A stretch of DNA of 64,000 nucleotides from JABMQB01 sp963666575 (GCA_963666575.2 CAXXYG010000016.1:372001-436000), one strand, 5' to 3'. Positions 18,479 to 28,260 are shown, numbered from the stretch's first letter. Notes: generated from the letters alone by a model not told the origin. Program-made: numbers and translations.

Positions 18479-19942
18479 TTGAATCCATTTAAAAAGTTAG
18501 CTGGCGATACTGCAATTTATGGGATGAGCAGTATAATTGGAAGGTTCCTGAATTGGTGGCTTGTCCCCTATTATTCCTGGATTTTTATTCCTGAAACATT
18601 TGGGGTTGTTACAAATTTGTATTCGTATGTCGCATTTTTTATTGGTTTTTTTGACTTATGGAATGGAAACAGGTTTTTTTAGGTTTGCATCAAAAAGTAA
18701 ATACGCCAGCTAAAATATATTCAACCACACTTATTTCTCTATTTTTTACATCCTTAATATTTATTTTTTTTATTGTTGTTTTTCGCGAAAATATATCGTC
18801 AATTATTCGCTATAAATCACATCAGAGTATATTATATGGTTGGCAATTATTGTTGCTATTGATGCTTTTACGGCTATTCCATTTGCAAAATTGCGGCTTG
18901 AAAACAGGCCACTCAAATTTGCGTTTATAAAACTTTTAAACATTGGATTTAATCTGGGATTTAATATTTTTTTCCTATCGGTCTGTCCGTGCAATACTCG
19001 AAAATAATCCTGAATCGGTTGTCAATTATATTTATTCGGCCAATATAGGTGTTGGTTATGTTTTTATTTCAAATTTGTTGGCGACTTCCGCAACTTTGTT
19101 GTTGCTTTTACCTGAGATTTTTAAAGTTAAATTGCAGTTCGACAGGCAATTATTCACTAAAATTTTCAGCTATTCATTTCCTATTTTAATTGTTGGAATT
19201 GCTGGTATGGTTAATCAGAATATTGATAAAATATTAATCCCCTTTTTGGTACCCGAATCGCAACACCCCATGCAACAGGTTGGTATTTACGGGAGCAAAT
19301 TATAAAATTGCGGTATTAATGAATATGTTTATTCAGGCGTTTAGGTATGCATTTGAGCCATTTTTTCTTTTCGACGGGGGCACAACACGAAGATAAAACA
19401 ATGCATGCCTTAATTATGAAGTATTTTGTGATTTTTGGGCTGTTAATATTTTTGGGAATTATTTTGTACATCGATATTATAAAGTTGATTATTGATCCTG
19501 ATTATCACGAAGGGTTAAAAAATTGTGCCGGTTATTTTATTGGCTAATTTGTTTTTGGGAATTTATTTTGCTCTTTCGATGTGGTATAAATTAATTGATA
19601 AAACCCGTTATGGGGCTTATATAGCAATAGTTGGGGCGATTATTACAATTGCACTTAATGTTGTTTTAATACCAATTATGGGATATATGGGATCAGCTAT
19701 TGCAGTGTTTGTTTGTTTTTTAGTGATGATGATTATTTCGTATTTTTTAGGGCAAAAACATTATCCTATCCCTTATGATGTTAAAAGTTTGACATTTTAT
19801 TTTGTAACTGCATTGGTTTTGTATTTCATTTCCACTTATACAAGTAGTTTTTGAAAACTTTTTGAAATATGGGGTAAATACTATTTTAATTGGAACTTTT
19901 GGATTTACAGTATTTTTAAAGAGAGAAAAAATCATTGATTAA
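18479..19942 (+). pseudogene. Polysaccharide flippase (MATE/Wzx-like), frameshifted
   Basis: Across frameshifts this is a full-length lipid-linked oligosaccharide flippase of about 480 residues with some 12-14 membrane helices. It begins MNPFKKLAGDTAIYGMSSII and contains TYGMETGFFRFASK, the internal segment GMVNQNIDKILIPFLV and the C-terminal GYMGSAIAVFVCFLVMMIISYF. It starts at TTG 18479 and ends with REKIID at 19942. Shifts: 18646-18652 (T), 18711, about 18820-18823 (net +2 or -1), about 18982, 19291-19294, 19366-19374 (T), 19517-19522 (A), 19848-19852 (T). In relatives I would expect dut directly downstream; here rpiB follows instead. Confidence 0.75.
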
Positions 19943-19987
19943 AATTTTTAGATAAAAAATACTAAAAAGTATTAAATTTGTACCAAT

Positions 19988-20428
19988 ATGAATAATACAA
20001 CAATAGCGTTAGCGAGTGACCATGCGGGGTTTGATAAAAAGGAAATTGTAAAACAATACCTTGAAGAGCAAAGGGATCACCATTTTTGATTTTGGGTGTT
20101 TTTCGAATAAAAGTGTTGATTATCCTGATTTTGCACATCTTATAGCCAATGCAATTGATAAGGGAGAATATCAAATTGGTATTACTTTTTGTGGAAGTGG
20201 GCAGGGTATAAGTATTACTGCAAATAAACACAAAAATGTAAGGTCGGCAATATGCTGGAATCCTGAAATTGGGCAATTGGCTCGTGAACATAACGATGCA
20301 AATATTTGTGCAATTCCTGCACGATTTGTATCCGACGATGAAGCTATTGCCATTATTGAAGCCTATTTAAATGCAAAATTTGAAGGTGGTCGGCACTTAA
20401 CCAGATTGAAAAAATTCCAATATCCTAA
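19988..20428 (+). pseudogene. rpiB: Ribose-5-phosphate isomerase B, frameshifted
   Basis: RpiB/LacAB family isomerase of the pentose phosphate pathway, about 145 residues once corrected. Motifs: IALASDHAGFDKK at the N terminus, FGCFSNKSVDYPDFAH, the catalytic Cys loop TFCGSGQGISITANK, and REHNDANICAIPARF. It is interrupted by a +1 shift near 20069-20072 and an apparent missing A in the A-run at 20406-20411, after which it ends KKIPIS. lutB would begin at the next base, so the two form a tight pair. Confidence 0.8.
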
Positions 20429-21830
20429 ATGTTACAGCAGCATAAAAAATTTGTAAATGATTCAAAAATAGCCTTCGATTTAAAACACCGTAAAACCATT
20501 GGTTATAACATTTCGAAGTACGATGCTGCAGTAAAAAAAGGAAATAATAATTATCAGAATTTTGATTTAGCCAAAAATTGGGCTTCTTACCATAAAGAAA
20601 AATCAATTGCCTGATTTGCGGCAAAACCTTGAGTTATTTGAAGAAAAAATTTCAGAAAGAGGGGCAAAAGTAATTTGGGCACGTAATTCAGAAGAAGCTA
20701 TTTCAGAAATAAATTCAATTTTAATTAATAACAAAGTAAAAATTGTTGTTAAAAGTAAATCAATGATTTCGGAAGAAATTGAATTAAATGAAAATCTCCA
20801 TAAAGTTGGAATTGAATCAATTGAAACTGATTTGGGAGAATTTATTGTGCAGGAAGCAGGTGAAAAACCGTACCATATTCTAACTCCTGCTATGCATAAA
20901 TCAAAAGAGGATGTGGCAATACTTTTTAATCAAAAATTTGCAACTCCCATTGATTCATCTCCTGAACAAATAACCCGGTTTGTTAGAAAAAAGCTACGTA
21001 AAAAATTTGTTTCTGCCGATGCAGGAATTAACCGGTGCAAATTTTATTGTTGCCGATATTGGGGGAATTGCTTTAACCGAAAATGAAGGAAATGGCCTTT
21101 CGTCGGTTGCATTTCCTAAAATTCATATTGTAATTGCAGGAATTGAAAAAGTAATTGCTTCAGTTAATGAATTGCCGTTTTTTTTTCGCACTATTGCTGC
21201 CAAAGGAACAGGGCAACCAATAACTGTTTATAATTCGTTGTTTTTGGGACCAAAAACAAAAAATGAAACAAAAGGGCCGGAAAAAATGTTTGTTATTTTG
21301 TTGGATAACGGCAGAACTGATATATTTAAGGAGGCAAAACATTCATTGGCATTAAAATGCCTCAGATGTGGAGCTTGTTTAAATGCCTGCCCAATTTATA
21401 AAAATGTAGGAGGGTATACATATAATGCTACCTACAGTGGGCCTATAGGATCGGTGATTACACCGTTTTTTAATGGATTTAAAAAAATTTGGGCATTTAA
21501 GTTTTGCATGTACCGTTTGTGGAAAATGTTCAGAAGTGTGCCCGGTTGAAATACCTTTACACGATTTGCTTTTATTAAATCGGAAAAAATATGTTGAGAC
21601 AAGTGGTTATTCTGATAAAAAGTGGGAAATTGGAATAAAAGTATATGAATGGGCATTCAAAAAAGAAAACATTTGGATATGTTTAATGGTAAAAATAAAA
21701 TCAGTAGCTATAAATACTATAGGAGGAATGGTTGGGCCACATAAAAAATTGCCTGAAATTTCATTAGAATCGTTTTAGTAAACAATGGTCAAAACGAAAA
21801 AGATTAGGTTATGTTATCGAATACATGTAA
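20429..21830 (+). pseudogene. lutB: Lactate-utilisation iron-sulfur protein LutB/LldF, frameshifted
   Basis: Iron-sulfur oxidoreductase subunit of the LutABC L-lactate dehydrogenase, about 465 residues. After correction it contains the LutB N-terminal domain (YDAAVKKGNNNY, NLELFEEKISERGAKVIWA, IVVKSKSMISEE), the central ADAGITGANFIVADIGGIA, and two ferredoxin-like cluster motifs, CLRCGACLNACP and CTVCGKCSEVCPV. Shifts: near 20594, 21030-21031 (A), 21481-21487 (A) and 21773-21776 (T). Neither LutA nor LutC is adjacent. The corrected reading frame overlaps the Rrf2 start by 20 bp. Confidence 0.8.
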
Positions 21831-22256
21831 ATATGCTTTGCGTGCGTTAATTTATTTAGGAAAATTTTCGCAGGAAGATAAAAAAATTGGTATTAAAGTT
21901 ATTTCCGAAAAATTAGGAATTTCCTCTCCTTTTTTTGGGAAAAATACTTCAGAACCTGGTAAAACAAAAATTATTGGTTTCAACAAAAGGGCCCAATGGA
22001 GGTTTTGGCTTGGCTAAACCGCCCGAAGATGTTACACTTTGGGAAATTGTTATTTTGGTTGATGGTGAAGAGTTTTTTCACAAATTGTTTAATAGGTTTG
22101 GAACCATGTGTTAGTCACGATCCGACAAAACCATTATGCCCGGTGCATAAAAAGTACGATAAACTCAGAAAAGAAATTTCTCTTTTTTACCACGAAACAA
22201 CATTAAAAATAATTAGTGACGACGTGGATAAATTTGAAGACCTAATTAAGCTTTAG
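21811..22256 (+). pseudogene. Rrf2-family transcriptional regulator, frameshifted
   Basis: A winged-helix Rrf2/IscR-type regulator of about 147 residues when corrected. The N-terminal helix-turn-helix is TCKYALRALIYLG to LGISSPFLGKILQNLVKQKLL; the wing is STKGPNGGFGLAKPP. Three cysteines in CLIGLEPC and PLCPVH are placed as in iron-sulfur-sensing members, so redox or Fe-S sensing is plausible. Shifts: T-runs 21930-21936 and 22073-22078. It follows lutB directly and could regulate it. It converges with the vanZ-like gene by an 11-bp overlap. This is the last frameshifted gene of the block. Confidence 0.75.
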
Positions 22257-22632
22257 AAAAACCGTTCAATATATTTTCCCGGAAATATAATATCTGTAAA
22301 ATAGCGAAGGCTAAAACTGCTCCGGTAATATTTGCTAATAAATCGTAAACATCGCCATGGCGGCTAATCGCTATTTTATTTTGAAGGACTTCGATTAATC
22401 CACTTAAAAGGACAGAGGTAAATAAGGCAATTATATAATATTTTGAAGTTATATTTTTCAGTGGACGGAATAGAAACAGGCATAAAATAAAATAAAACGA
22501 CAGGTGTACCAGCTTATCAAAATGAGGGATGGTAAATATAGGTGTGTGCGGAATTTTGTTGCCTGGCATCAAACTTAATAAACAGATTATAATAAACCAT
22601 AAAAATGGTTTCCAAAAAAGGATTAGTTTCAT
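22246..22632 (-). CDS. VanZ-like membrane protein
   Basis: A 128-residue integral membrane protein with four hydrophobic helices (about 5-22, 42-58, 65-85, 98-118). It matches the VanZ-like pattern through LSLMPGNKIP, FDKLVHLSFYFILCLFLF and GLIEVLQNKIAISRHGDVYDLLANITGA. The function of such short members is not established. Intact frame, in contrast to its left neighbours. It is divergent from hemW with a 20-bp gap and overlaps the end of the Rrf2 gene. Confidence 0.8.
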   Translation of the reverse strand: MKLILFWKPFLWFIIICLLSLMPGNKIPHTPIFTIPHFDKLVHLSFYFILCLFLFRPLKNITSKYYIIALFTSVLLSGLIEVLQNKIAISRHGDVYDLLANITGAVLAFAILQILYFRENILNGFSKA

Positions 22633-22652
22633 TATCAGTTAATTATTAAAAT

Positions 22653-23780
22653 ATGGCGGGGATTTATATTCATGTTCCGTTTTGCCACAAAAAATGTTTT
22701 TATTGCGATTTCTATAAAACTACGACTCTTGAAAGTAAACCACAATTTTTAAACGCTTTATTTAAAGAGCTTAGTATTCGGAAAAGTTTTTTAGGTAACG
22801 AAACAATAAAAACAATTTATTTTGGCGGAGGGACTCCTTCGGTATTAACATCATTGGAATTAACAACAATTATAACCCGTATTTATGAATTATTTGATAT
22901 TGAAAAAACTGTTGAAATAACCATTGAAGCAAACCCCGATGACCTTTCAAAAGAGTACTTAAAAATGTTGGCTGATACACCAGTTAATCGTTTGAGTATT
23001 GGTATTCAATCGTTTTTTGATGACGATTTACAACAAATGGGGCGCAGGCACAATAGCCGTCAGGCTATTCATTGTGTTTCAGATGCTTATAACAGTGGTT
23101 TCGAAAATTTAAGTATCGATTTAATTTATGGCCTTCCCAATTTAACAACTGAAAAATGGGCGCAAAATTTAAAACAGGTTTTTCAATTGCCGGTTAAACA
23201 TTTATCGGCTTACCATTTAACGTACCACGAGGGCACTCATTTTTTTGAATTAAAAAAACGCGGATTCCTTTCCGAAATACCTGAAAAAGAAAGTATAATT
23301 CAATTTCAGATGTTATTAAATGAAACTAAGAAGCATGGATTTGAACAGTATGAAATTTCAAATTTTGCAAAAGACAAACTTTATTCAGAGCACAATATGT
23401 CGTATTGGTTTAATCAAAAATATTTGGGATTAGGGCCCTCCGCTCATTCGTACGATATTGATTCGAGGCAATGGAATGTGTCAAGCCTGAAAAAATATAT
23501 GGATGGAGTAAATTCAGGAAAAGCAGTTTATACCACCGAAACTCTTTCAGATAAAAATAAGTACAACGAATATATTATTACAAGGCTACGGACAATGTGG
23601 GGAATTGAAGAGGTTTTTATTCGGAATAATTTTATGGCTGAAGTGTATAAAAATTTTAAAAAATCCGTTCATTACTATATGGAAAGTGGGCATGTTATTT
23701 ATATCAATGGAGTTTATATTCTTTCAGAGTCGGGATTATTAATTTCAGATAATATCATGTCGAAATTAATTATGGTTTAG
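22653..23780 (+). CDS. hemW: Radical SAM heme chaperone HemW
   Basis: A 375-residue HemN-like radical SAM protein. The cluster motif is CHKKCFYCDF (CxxxCxxC) near residue 11-18, preceded by IYIHVPF. GGGTPS, the substrate-binding IGIQSFFDDDL and the C-terminal wing are present. It lacks the extended N terminus of true HemN and its CxxxCxxC is followed by DF instead of a further Cys, which favours HemW (heme trafficking) over coproporphyrinogen dehydrogenase. The real hemN lies in the heme operon at 39.5-40.9 kb. Confidence 0.88.
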   Translation: MAGIYIHVPFCHKKCFYCDFYKTTTLESKPQFLNALFKELSIRKSFLGNETIKTIYFGGGTPSVLTSLELTTIITRIYELFDIEKTVEITIEANPDDLSKEYLKMLADTPVNRLSIGIQSFFDDDLQQMGRRHNSRQAIHCVSDAYNSGFENLSIDLIYGLPNLTTEKWAQNLKQVFQLPVKHLSAYHLTYHEGTHFFELKKRGFLSEIPEKESIIQFQMLLNETKKHGFEQYEISNFAKDKLYSEHNMSYWFNQKYLGLGPSAHSYDIDSRQWNVSSLKKYMDGVNSGKAVYTTETLSDKNKYNEYIITRLRTMWGIEEVFIRNNFMAEVYKNFKKSVHYYMESGHVIYINGVYILSESGLLISDNIMSKLIMV

Positions 23781-23887
23781 GAAAGTGTATGTTTTGAAAC
23801 GACTCCAAAATATAAATGTTGTTAAAGGAACTTAATAATCTATCTATATTCTATATCTTAGCGCTTTTTAAAAAAATCAAAGAATGA

Positions 23888-24004
23888 ATTTACCAGATGG
23901 TATTAACGGCCTGTGAAAAAGTGGAATGGAAATTGTCTGGAACTCTTGAAGAATCAGATAGGGGAGAAGGTGGTTTTGGACGTACAGAGAAAAATAAAAT
24001 ATGA
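23888..24004 (+). pseudogene. dut: 3' remnant of dUTPase gene
   Basis: An uninterrupted frame of 38 codons encodes the C-terminal end of a trimeric dUTPase: IYQMVLTACEKVEW, then a spacer, then the mobile P-loop-like motif DRGEGGFGRTEK. The upstream active-site motifs (PGTIDADYRG-type, RAGLA-type) are absent: the sequence before 23888 has a stop (tga) and no similarity to dUTPase. Translation from the ATG at 23897 is possible but would give only a tail. In related genomes dut sits between the flippase and the TPR gene; only its end remains here. Confidence 0.7.
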
Positions 24005-24061
24005 AATGAGCAGAATTAAATATTTGAATCAAGTTTCAGATATTTAAATATTGCGAGTTAC

Positions 24062-24096
24062 CTGTCTGCCCATCAGGCAGGCATCTTGTACCTTAT
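24062..24096 (+). promoter_or_regulatory. GC-rich palindrome plus -7-like box before the TPR gene (copy 1)
   Basis: TGTCTGCC and GGCAGGCA form an 8-bp stem (one wobble) around 5 bases, ending in CAT at 24084. Four bases later TACCTTAT (24089-24096) resembles a -7 box, 20 nt before the ATG of the TPR gene. A second copy with the same geometry lies at 50878-50912. Confidence 0.5.
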
Positions 24097-24116
24097 AGGT
24101 AAACAATTTTAATAAG

Positions 24117-25862
24117 ATGAAGAATTTAGTATTATTTGCGATAATTATAAGTTTTGTATGGGGGTGTTCTTCTGTTAAAGAAGCAACAGTATTAGCTGTT
24201 GAAACTCCTGAAATTAGTGGTGATACAATTTCAGATAAAAAACAAAAAGAGTTTGAATACCTTTTTATTGAAGCCTTAAAGCAAAAAATGATTGGTAACC
24301 GCGAGCAGGCGGTATCATTATTATCGGGTTGCCTCGAAATTGATCCTAATTCGGCAGCTGCCATGTATGAATTGGCAAACATGCATGCCTCTAATAACGA
24401 TATTACGAGTGCAACTCTTTTGCTGGAAAAAGCAGTTACAATCAGTCCTGAAAATAAATGGTACAGTATGCTACTGGCCCGGTTATATCAGCAAACAAAA
24501 AAATTCAATGAAGCAGCGGCTATCTATCGTGAATTAGCTCAAAAAGAGCCTGATAATATTGATTACCTGTATTTTAATGCTTTAATGCTGTCAGATGCTA
24601 AAAAATATGACGAAGCAATTAAAGCCTATGAAAACATGGAAATTAAGTTGGGTCTTAATGAACAAATATCGGTGGCAAAACAACAACTTTTTGTTGATGC
24701 CGGCCAAATTGAAAAAGCGTATGCCGAATGCCAGAAATTAATTGATTCAAATCCTGATGAAACAAAATATTATGGATTGTTTGCCGATTTATACCTGAGC
24801 CAGGGAGATAAAGAAAATGCCTTAAAATATTACAACAAAATATTAGAAATTGATCCCAATAATGGATTTGTCCATTTTTCTCTTTCAAATTTTTACCTCG
24901 AAAACGGTGACCAGGAAGCCGCTTTTAAACACATTAGCGCTGGTTTTTTAAGTAATGAAGTTGATATTGAGACAAAACTTCAGCTTTATTTGATGGTTAG
25001 TGCCGATAGCGAACAATCATCGGTTACTGAAGAAAAAAATGAAAAATTGATTCAAACTCTTATTGAGCAGTACCCTGATGATTCAAGGGTTTATACCGTT
25101 TATGCCGAGTATCTACTTCATAACCAAAAAATAAAAGAAGCCCGGGCTCAGTTGTTAAATGTGCTGGAGCTGAATCAAAGCGACTATATTATTTGGGAGC
25201 GTTTATTATTTATCGATAATGATATGCAGGATTGGCAAGCATTATACGACCATAGTAAAAAAGCTGTTGCATTATTTCCAAATCAACCACAAGTATATTT
25301 TTTAAATGGTGTTGCCAACCTACAATTGGAAAAATTCGACGAAACAATAAAAATTACAGAGGAAGGATTGGAATATGTACTTGAAAATCCACCTCTCGAG
25401 GCACAATTTATTTTATTAAAAGCCGAGGCTCTTTATAAATTAAATAATAAAACCGAAGCATATTTATTATTTGACAAAGCCATTAGCCTTGACCCTGAGA
25501 ATTTTATTGCATTAAATAATTATGCTTATTACCTTTCGTTAGATGGAAGTGATTTGGAAAAGGCTGAAAGGATGAGCGGAAAAGTGATTGAACGTTTTCC
25601 TAACAATTCAACCTACCTCGATACACATGCCTGGGTACTGTTTAAAATGCAAAAATATAAACTTGCCAAATTTTATATGGGTAATGCAATTGCAAATGGC
25701 GGGCAAAAAAATCCAACACTACTCGAACACTATGGCGATATTTTATTTATGCTTCAAAACCTGGAAGAAGCAAAACAATATTGGCAAAAAGCAAAAGAAA
25801 ACGGCAGTGAATCGAGTGTTTTAGATAAAAAAATTACTGATCAGAAGTATTACGATAATTAA
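24117..25862 (+). CDS. TPR-repeat lipoprotein
   Basis: A 581-residue exported lipoprotein: hydrophobic signal with lipobox FVWGC (Cys about 17), a short linker, and then tetratricopeptide repeats from about residue 40 to the end (e.g. AAAMYELANMHASNN, ALKYYNKILEIDPNNGFV, ALNNYAYYLSLDG). It is likely anchored in the outer membrane facing the periplasm as a protein-protein scaffold; the partner is unknown. It starts a three-gene cassette with the DUF4292 lipoprotein and the EnvC-like protein, an arrangement I know from other Bacteroidota and which suggests an envelope or cell-wall role. Confidence 0.85.
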   Translation: MKNLVLFAIIISFVWGCSSVKEATVLAVETPEISGDTISDKKQKEFEYLFIEALKQKMIGNREQAVSLLSGCLEIDPNSAAAMYELANMHASNNDITSATLLLEKAVTISPENKWYSMLLARLYQQTKKFNEAAAIYRELAQKEPDNIDYLYFNALMLSDAKKYDEAIKAYENMEIKLGLNEQISVAKQQLFVDAGQIEKAYAECQKLIDSNPDETKYYGLFADLYLSQGDKENALKYYNKILEIDPNNGFVHFSLSNFYLENGDQEAAFKHISAGFLSNEVDIETKLQLYLMVSADSEQSSVTEEKNEKLIQTLIEQYPDDSRVYTVYAEYLLHNQKIKEARAQLLNVLELNQSDYIIWERLLFIDNDMQDWQALYDHSKKAVALFPNQPQVYFLNGVANLQLEKFDETIKITEEGLEYVLENPPLEAQFILLKAEALYKLNNKTEAYLLFDKAISLDPENFIALNNYAYYLSLDGSDLEKAERMSGKVIERFPNNSTYLDTHAWVLFKMQKYKLAKFYMGNAIANGGQKNPTLLEHYGDILFMLQNLEEAKQYWQKAKENGSESSVLDKKITDQKYYDN

Positions 25863-25870
25863 TTAGCGAC

Positions 25871-26749
25871 ATGCCGGCCCGATATTTTAGAAACTTCTTT
25901 TTTTTGCTGTTAGTTTTATCTGTTTTTTCAGGATGTAAAACAGCTAAAATCGCTACAACTGCAAAGGCCCGGTCTATGAGTACCGGAAGGTTAATAAAAC
26001 ACATTGAAGATAATTCGCTGGATTATAAAAATTTATCTATTCGTCGGATAAATTGTACATACGAAGAAAATGATTCAAAAACATCGTTTAAGGCGAATTT
26101 AAAAAGCGAAAAGGAAAATCAGATTATTGTTTCATTTAGTAAGCTAAATATCCCTGTTGGCAGGGTATTGCTAACTCCCGATAGTATTAAATACATAAAT
26201 GTTGTTGATAAAAAATATTTTATCGGTGATTATTCATTTATGGCTGATATTTTTAAAGTGGACCTCGATTTTGAAGCCATCGAAGCCATTCTAAGCAATA
26301 GTATTTTTGCGTATAACGATGACTCCCAAAATAGAGATTATAAAAATTTTACCTCTTATATCGATTCCGGATTTTATGTAATTCAATCAATTAACAAGCG
26401 AAAACTAAAAAAAATTGAGAGAAAAGGGAAATCTCAGAAAACAGAGAGGATACTTAAAAAACGCGATGACGAGGCATTAATTCTTCAAACTGTATATATC
26501 GAGCCAGGCACATTTAATCCCCGTAGGTTAATTATTGAAGATAAATCAAATGGCCGGTTTGTTGAATTTGAGTTTGATAATTATATTTCGGTTGACAACA
26601 GTGATTTCCCAGGTGAAATTGGGATGAATTTTGTTTCGCCTGAAAAAAATATTAAAATGAAAATGAAATTAAGTGGGTTTTCTACTGAGCCGGTGAAAAA
26701 TTTTAATTTTAATATTCCTCGTAAATATGAACAGTTAGAAGTAAATTAG
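25871..26749 (+). CDS. DUF4292 lipoprotein
   Basis: A 292-residue lipoprotein: signal with lipobox VFSGC (Cys22), followed by a LolA/LolB-like all-beta domain that matches DUF4292 in spacing (LSIRRINCTYEEND, VSFSKLNIPVGRVLLTPDSIKYIN, FIGDYSFMADIF). LolB-like folds carry hydrophobic ligands, so a role in lipid or lipoprotein handling is possible but not shown. It lies 8 bp after the TPR gene and 25 bp before the EnvC-like gene, so the three are probably co-transcribed. Confidence 0.82.
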   Translation: MPARYFRNFFFLLLVLSVFSGCKTAKIATTAKARSMSTGRLIKHIEDNSLDYKNLSIRRINCTYEENDSKTSFKANLKSEKENQIIVSFSKLNIPVGRVLLTPDSIKYINVVDKKYFIGDYSFMADIFKVDLDFEAIEAILSNSIFAYNDDSQNRDYKNFTSYIDSGFYVIQSINKRKLKKIERKGKSQKTERILKKRDDEALILQTVYIEPGTFNPRRLIIEDKSNGRFVEFEFDNYISVDNSDFPGEIGMNFVSPEKNIKMKMKLSGFSTEPVKNFNFNIPRKYEQLEVN

Positions 26750-26774
26750 GGGAAATCTTTCGTTAGGTCTATTT

Positions 26775-27974
26775 ATGAGTGTTTTAATGAAGCAGATACT
26801 ATTATTCATAGTAATTATTGTGGTTGTACTAAATTCTGGTGCACAGTCGATTGATGAATTAAGGCAAAAAAAAAGTAAGGCTGCCGAAGAAATTGAATAC
26901 ACCAATAAGTTGCTCGACAAAGCAAAAAAAGATGAGCGTACTTCGTTAAACCAACTCCGGTTAATTAATAATAAAATAAATAAACGCAGTGCTATTATTA
27001 ATTCAATTAACTCCGAAATCGAAGTTTTTGAGGGATTGATTGCTGATAATAATCTGATGGTTAATATCCTTGAGGAGGACTTGTCAAAAATAAAAGTTGA
27101 ATATGCCGAAATGATCAGGTTTGCATTTAGAAATAAAACGTCGTACGATAAAATATTATTTCTGCTTTCATCCAACGATTTTAATCAAGCTTATAAGCGT
27201 CGGCAGTATTTAAAACAGTATACCCGTTACAGGCAAAAGCAAGCCGATGTATTAAAAGCAATACAATCAATTTTAGAAATAAAAGTTGACGATATTGCCC
27301 GTCAGATTGAGTTAAAAGAAAAGATTATTCGGGAGAATAAAAATGAAGCAAAATTACTGGGAACTGAAAAATCACAACAGGGTAATTATCTAAAAAAAAT
27401 GCAGAAACAGCAACGTGATTTGCGCCGCAAACTTCGTGACCAGCAACAAGTGGAGCGACAGCTACAATCTGCCATTCAAAAAATTATAGAAGAACAAGCC
27501 CGTAAACTAAATGAAAGTGGAGCTGCTTTAGGTTTTACGCCTGAACAAAAGCTAATAAGCGATAACTTTGAACAAAATAAACGCCGCATTCCCTGGCCTG
27601 TTGAAAAGGGTATCATTACCGAGCAATTTGGAGTTCATAAACACCCGGTACTAAAAAATATTATTATCGAAAATAGCGGTATTGATATTACAACCGAAAC
27701 TGGTGCTAAAGCCCGGTCGGTTTTTAAGGGAGAAGTAACCAGGGTTTTTGGTATTACAGGAGGTAATATGGCGGTTATTATCAGGCATGGTAAATACCTT
27801 TCTGTATATTCTAATTTGATAGAAGTAATAGTTAAAAAAGGCGATGTGGTTGATGTAAAACAGCCGATAGGTACTATTTATTCCGACCCCAATGAAAACT
27901 TCAAAACTGTTTTAAAATTTCAAATTTGGCAGGAAAGCAAAAAACAAAATCCTGAATATTGGATTGCCAATTAA
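26775..27974 (+). CDS. EnvC-like protein with degenerate M23 (LytM) domain
   Basis: A 399-residue exported protein: signal peptide (cleavage after about NSGAQ), a long coiled coil (about 25-260) and a C-terminal LytM/M23 domain (about 275-395). The domain has lost metal ligands: the usual HxGID appears as ENSGID and the usual final HL of HGxYxTxYxHL appears as SNL. It is therefore probably catalytically dead, like EnvC and NlpD, which activate cell-wall amidases during division. A second start at ATG 26787 gives a more compact signal peptide. Confidence 0.82.
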   Translation: MSVLMKQILLFIVIIVVVLNSGAQSIDELRQKKSKAAEEIEYTNKLLDKAKKDERTSLNQLRLINNKINKRSAIINSINSEIEVFEGLIADNNLMVNILEEDLSKIKVEYAEMIRFAFRNKTSYDKILFLLSSNDFNQAYKRRQYLKQYTRYRQKQADVLKAIQSILEIKVDDIARQIELKEKIIRENKNEAKLLGTEKSQQGNYLKKMQKQQRDLRRKLRDQQQVERQLQSAIQKIIEEQARKLNESGAALGFTPEQKLISDNFEQNKRRIPWPVEKGIITEQFGVHKHPVLKNIIIENSGIDITTETGAKARSVFKGEVTRVFGITGGNMAVIIRHGKYLSVYSNLIEVIVKKGDVVDVKQPIGTIYSDPNENFKTVLKFQIWQESKKQNPEYWIAN

Positions 27975-28260
27975 GGCTTCTAATTTGAGATTAATGTAAT
28001 ATTTAGTAAAACTGAATATTAGTAACCAAATGCAGGCGCGTCAAAATTGTGTGAATCGGGCTAATCCATATAATTGAAATACCGAAAAGCTTAATTTTGA
28101 TAGGATTTTTCTTTGGTCCGTTTCTTTTTATTTGGAAAAAGAAATGAACTGGGGTGTGGGGCAAAGGCACACTTTTGCATAAATCAGCAAGTTGTGAATA
28201 TTATAGACTCTGTTATCTCAGATTTATTAAACACAACTCATGTTTTATACTTGCTAACAA
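27975..28260. other. Intergenic stretch with an AT-rich hairpin
   Basis: No supported gene. A 9-bp stem TTTCTTTTT/AAAAAGAAA (28121-28129 and 28136-28144) lies in a stretch that resembles a commonly mis-annotated short frame in Bacteroidota. It may act as a terminator for either flanking gene. Confidence 0.35.

Noticed and set aside
15819..22256. Programmed frameshifting or a pseudogene island as the cause of the broken genes
   Set aside because: About 30 events in unrelated genes on both strands, nearly all +1 in homopolymers with intact motifs, fit sequence error far better.
24044..24382. Minus-strand frame of 112 codons opposite the TPR gene
   Set aside because: Antisense of a well-recognised TPR lipoprotein; no family features.
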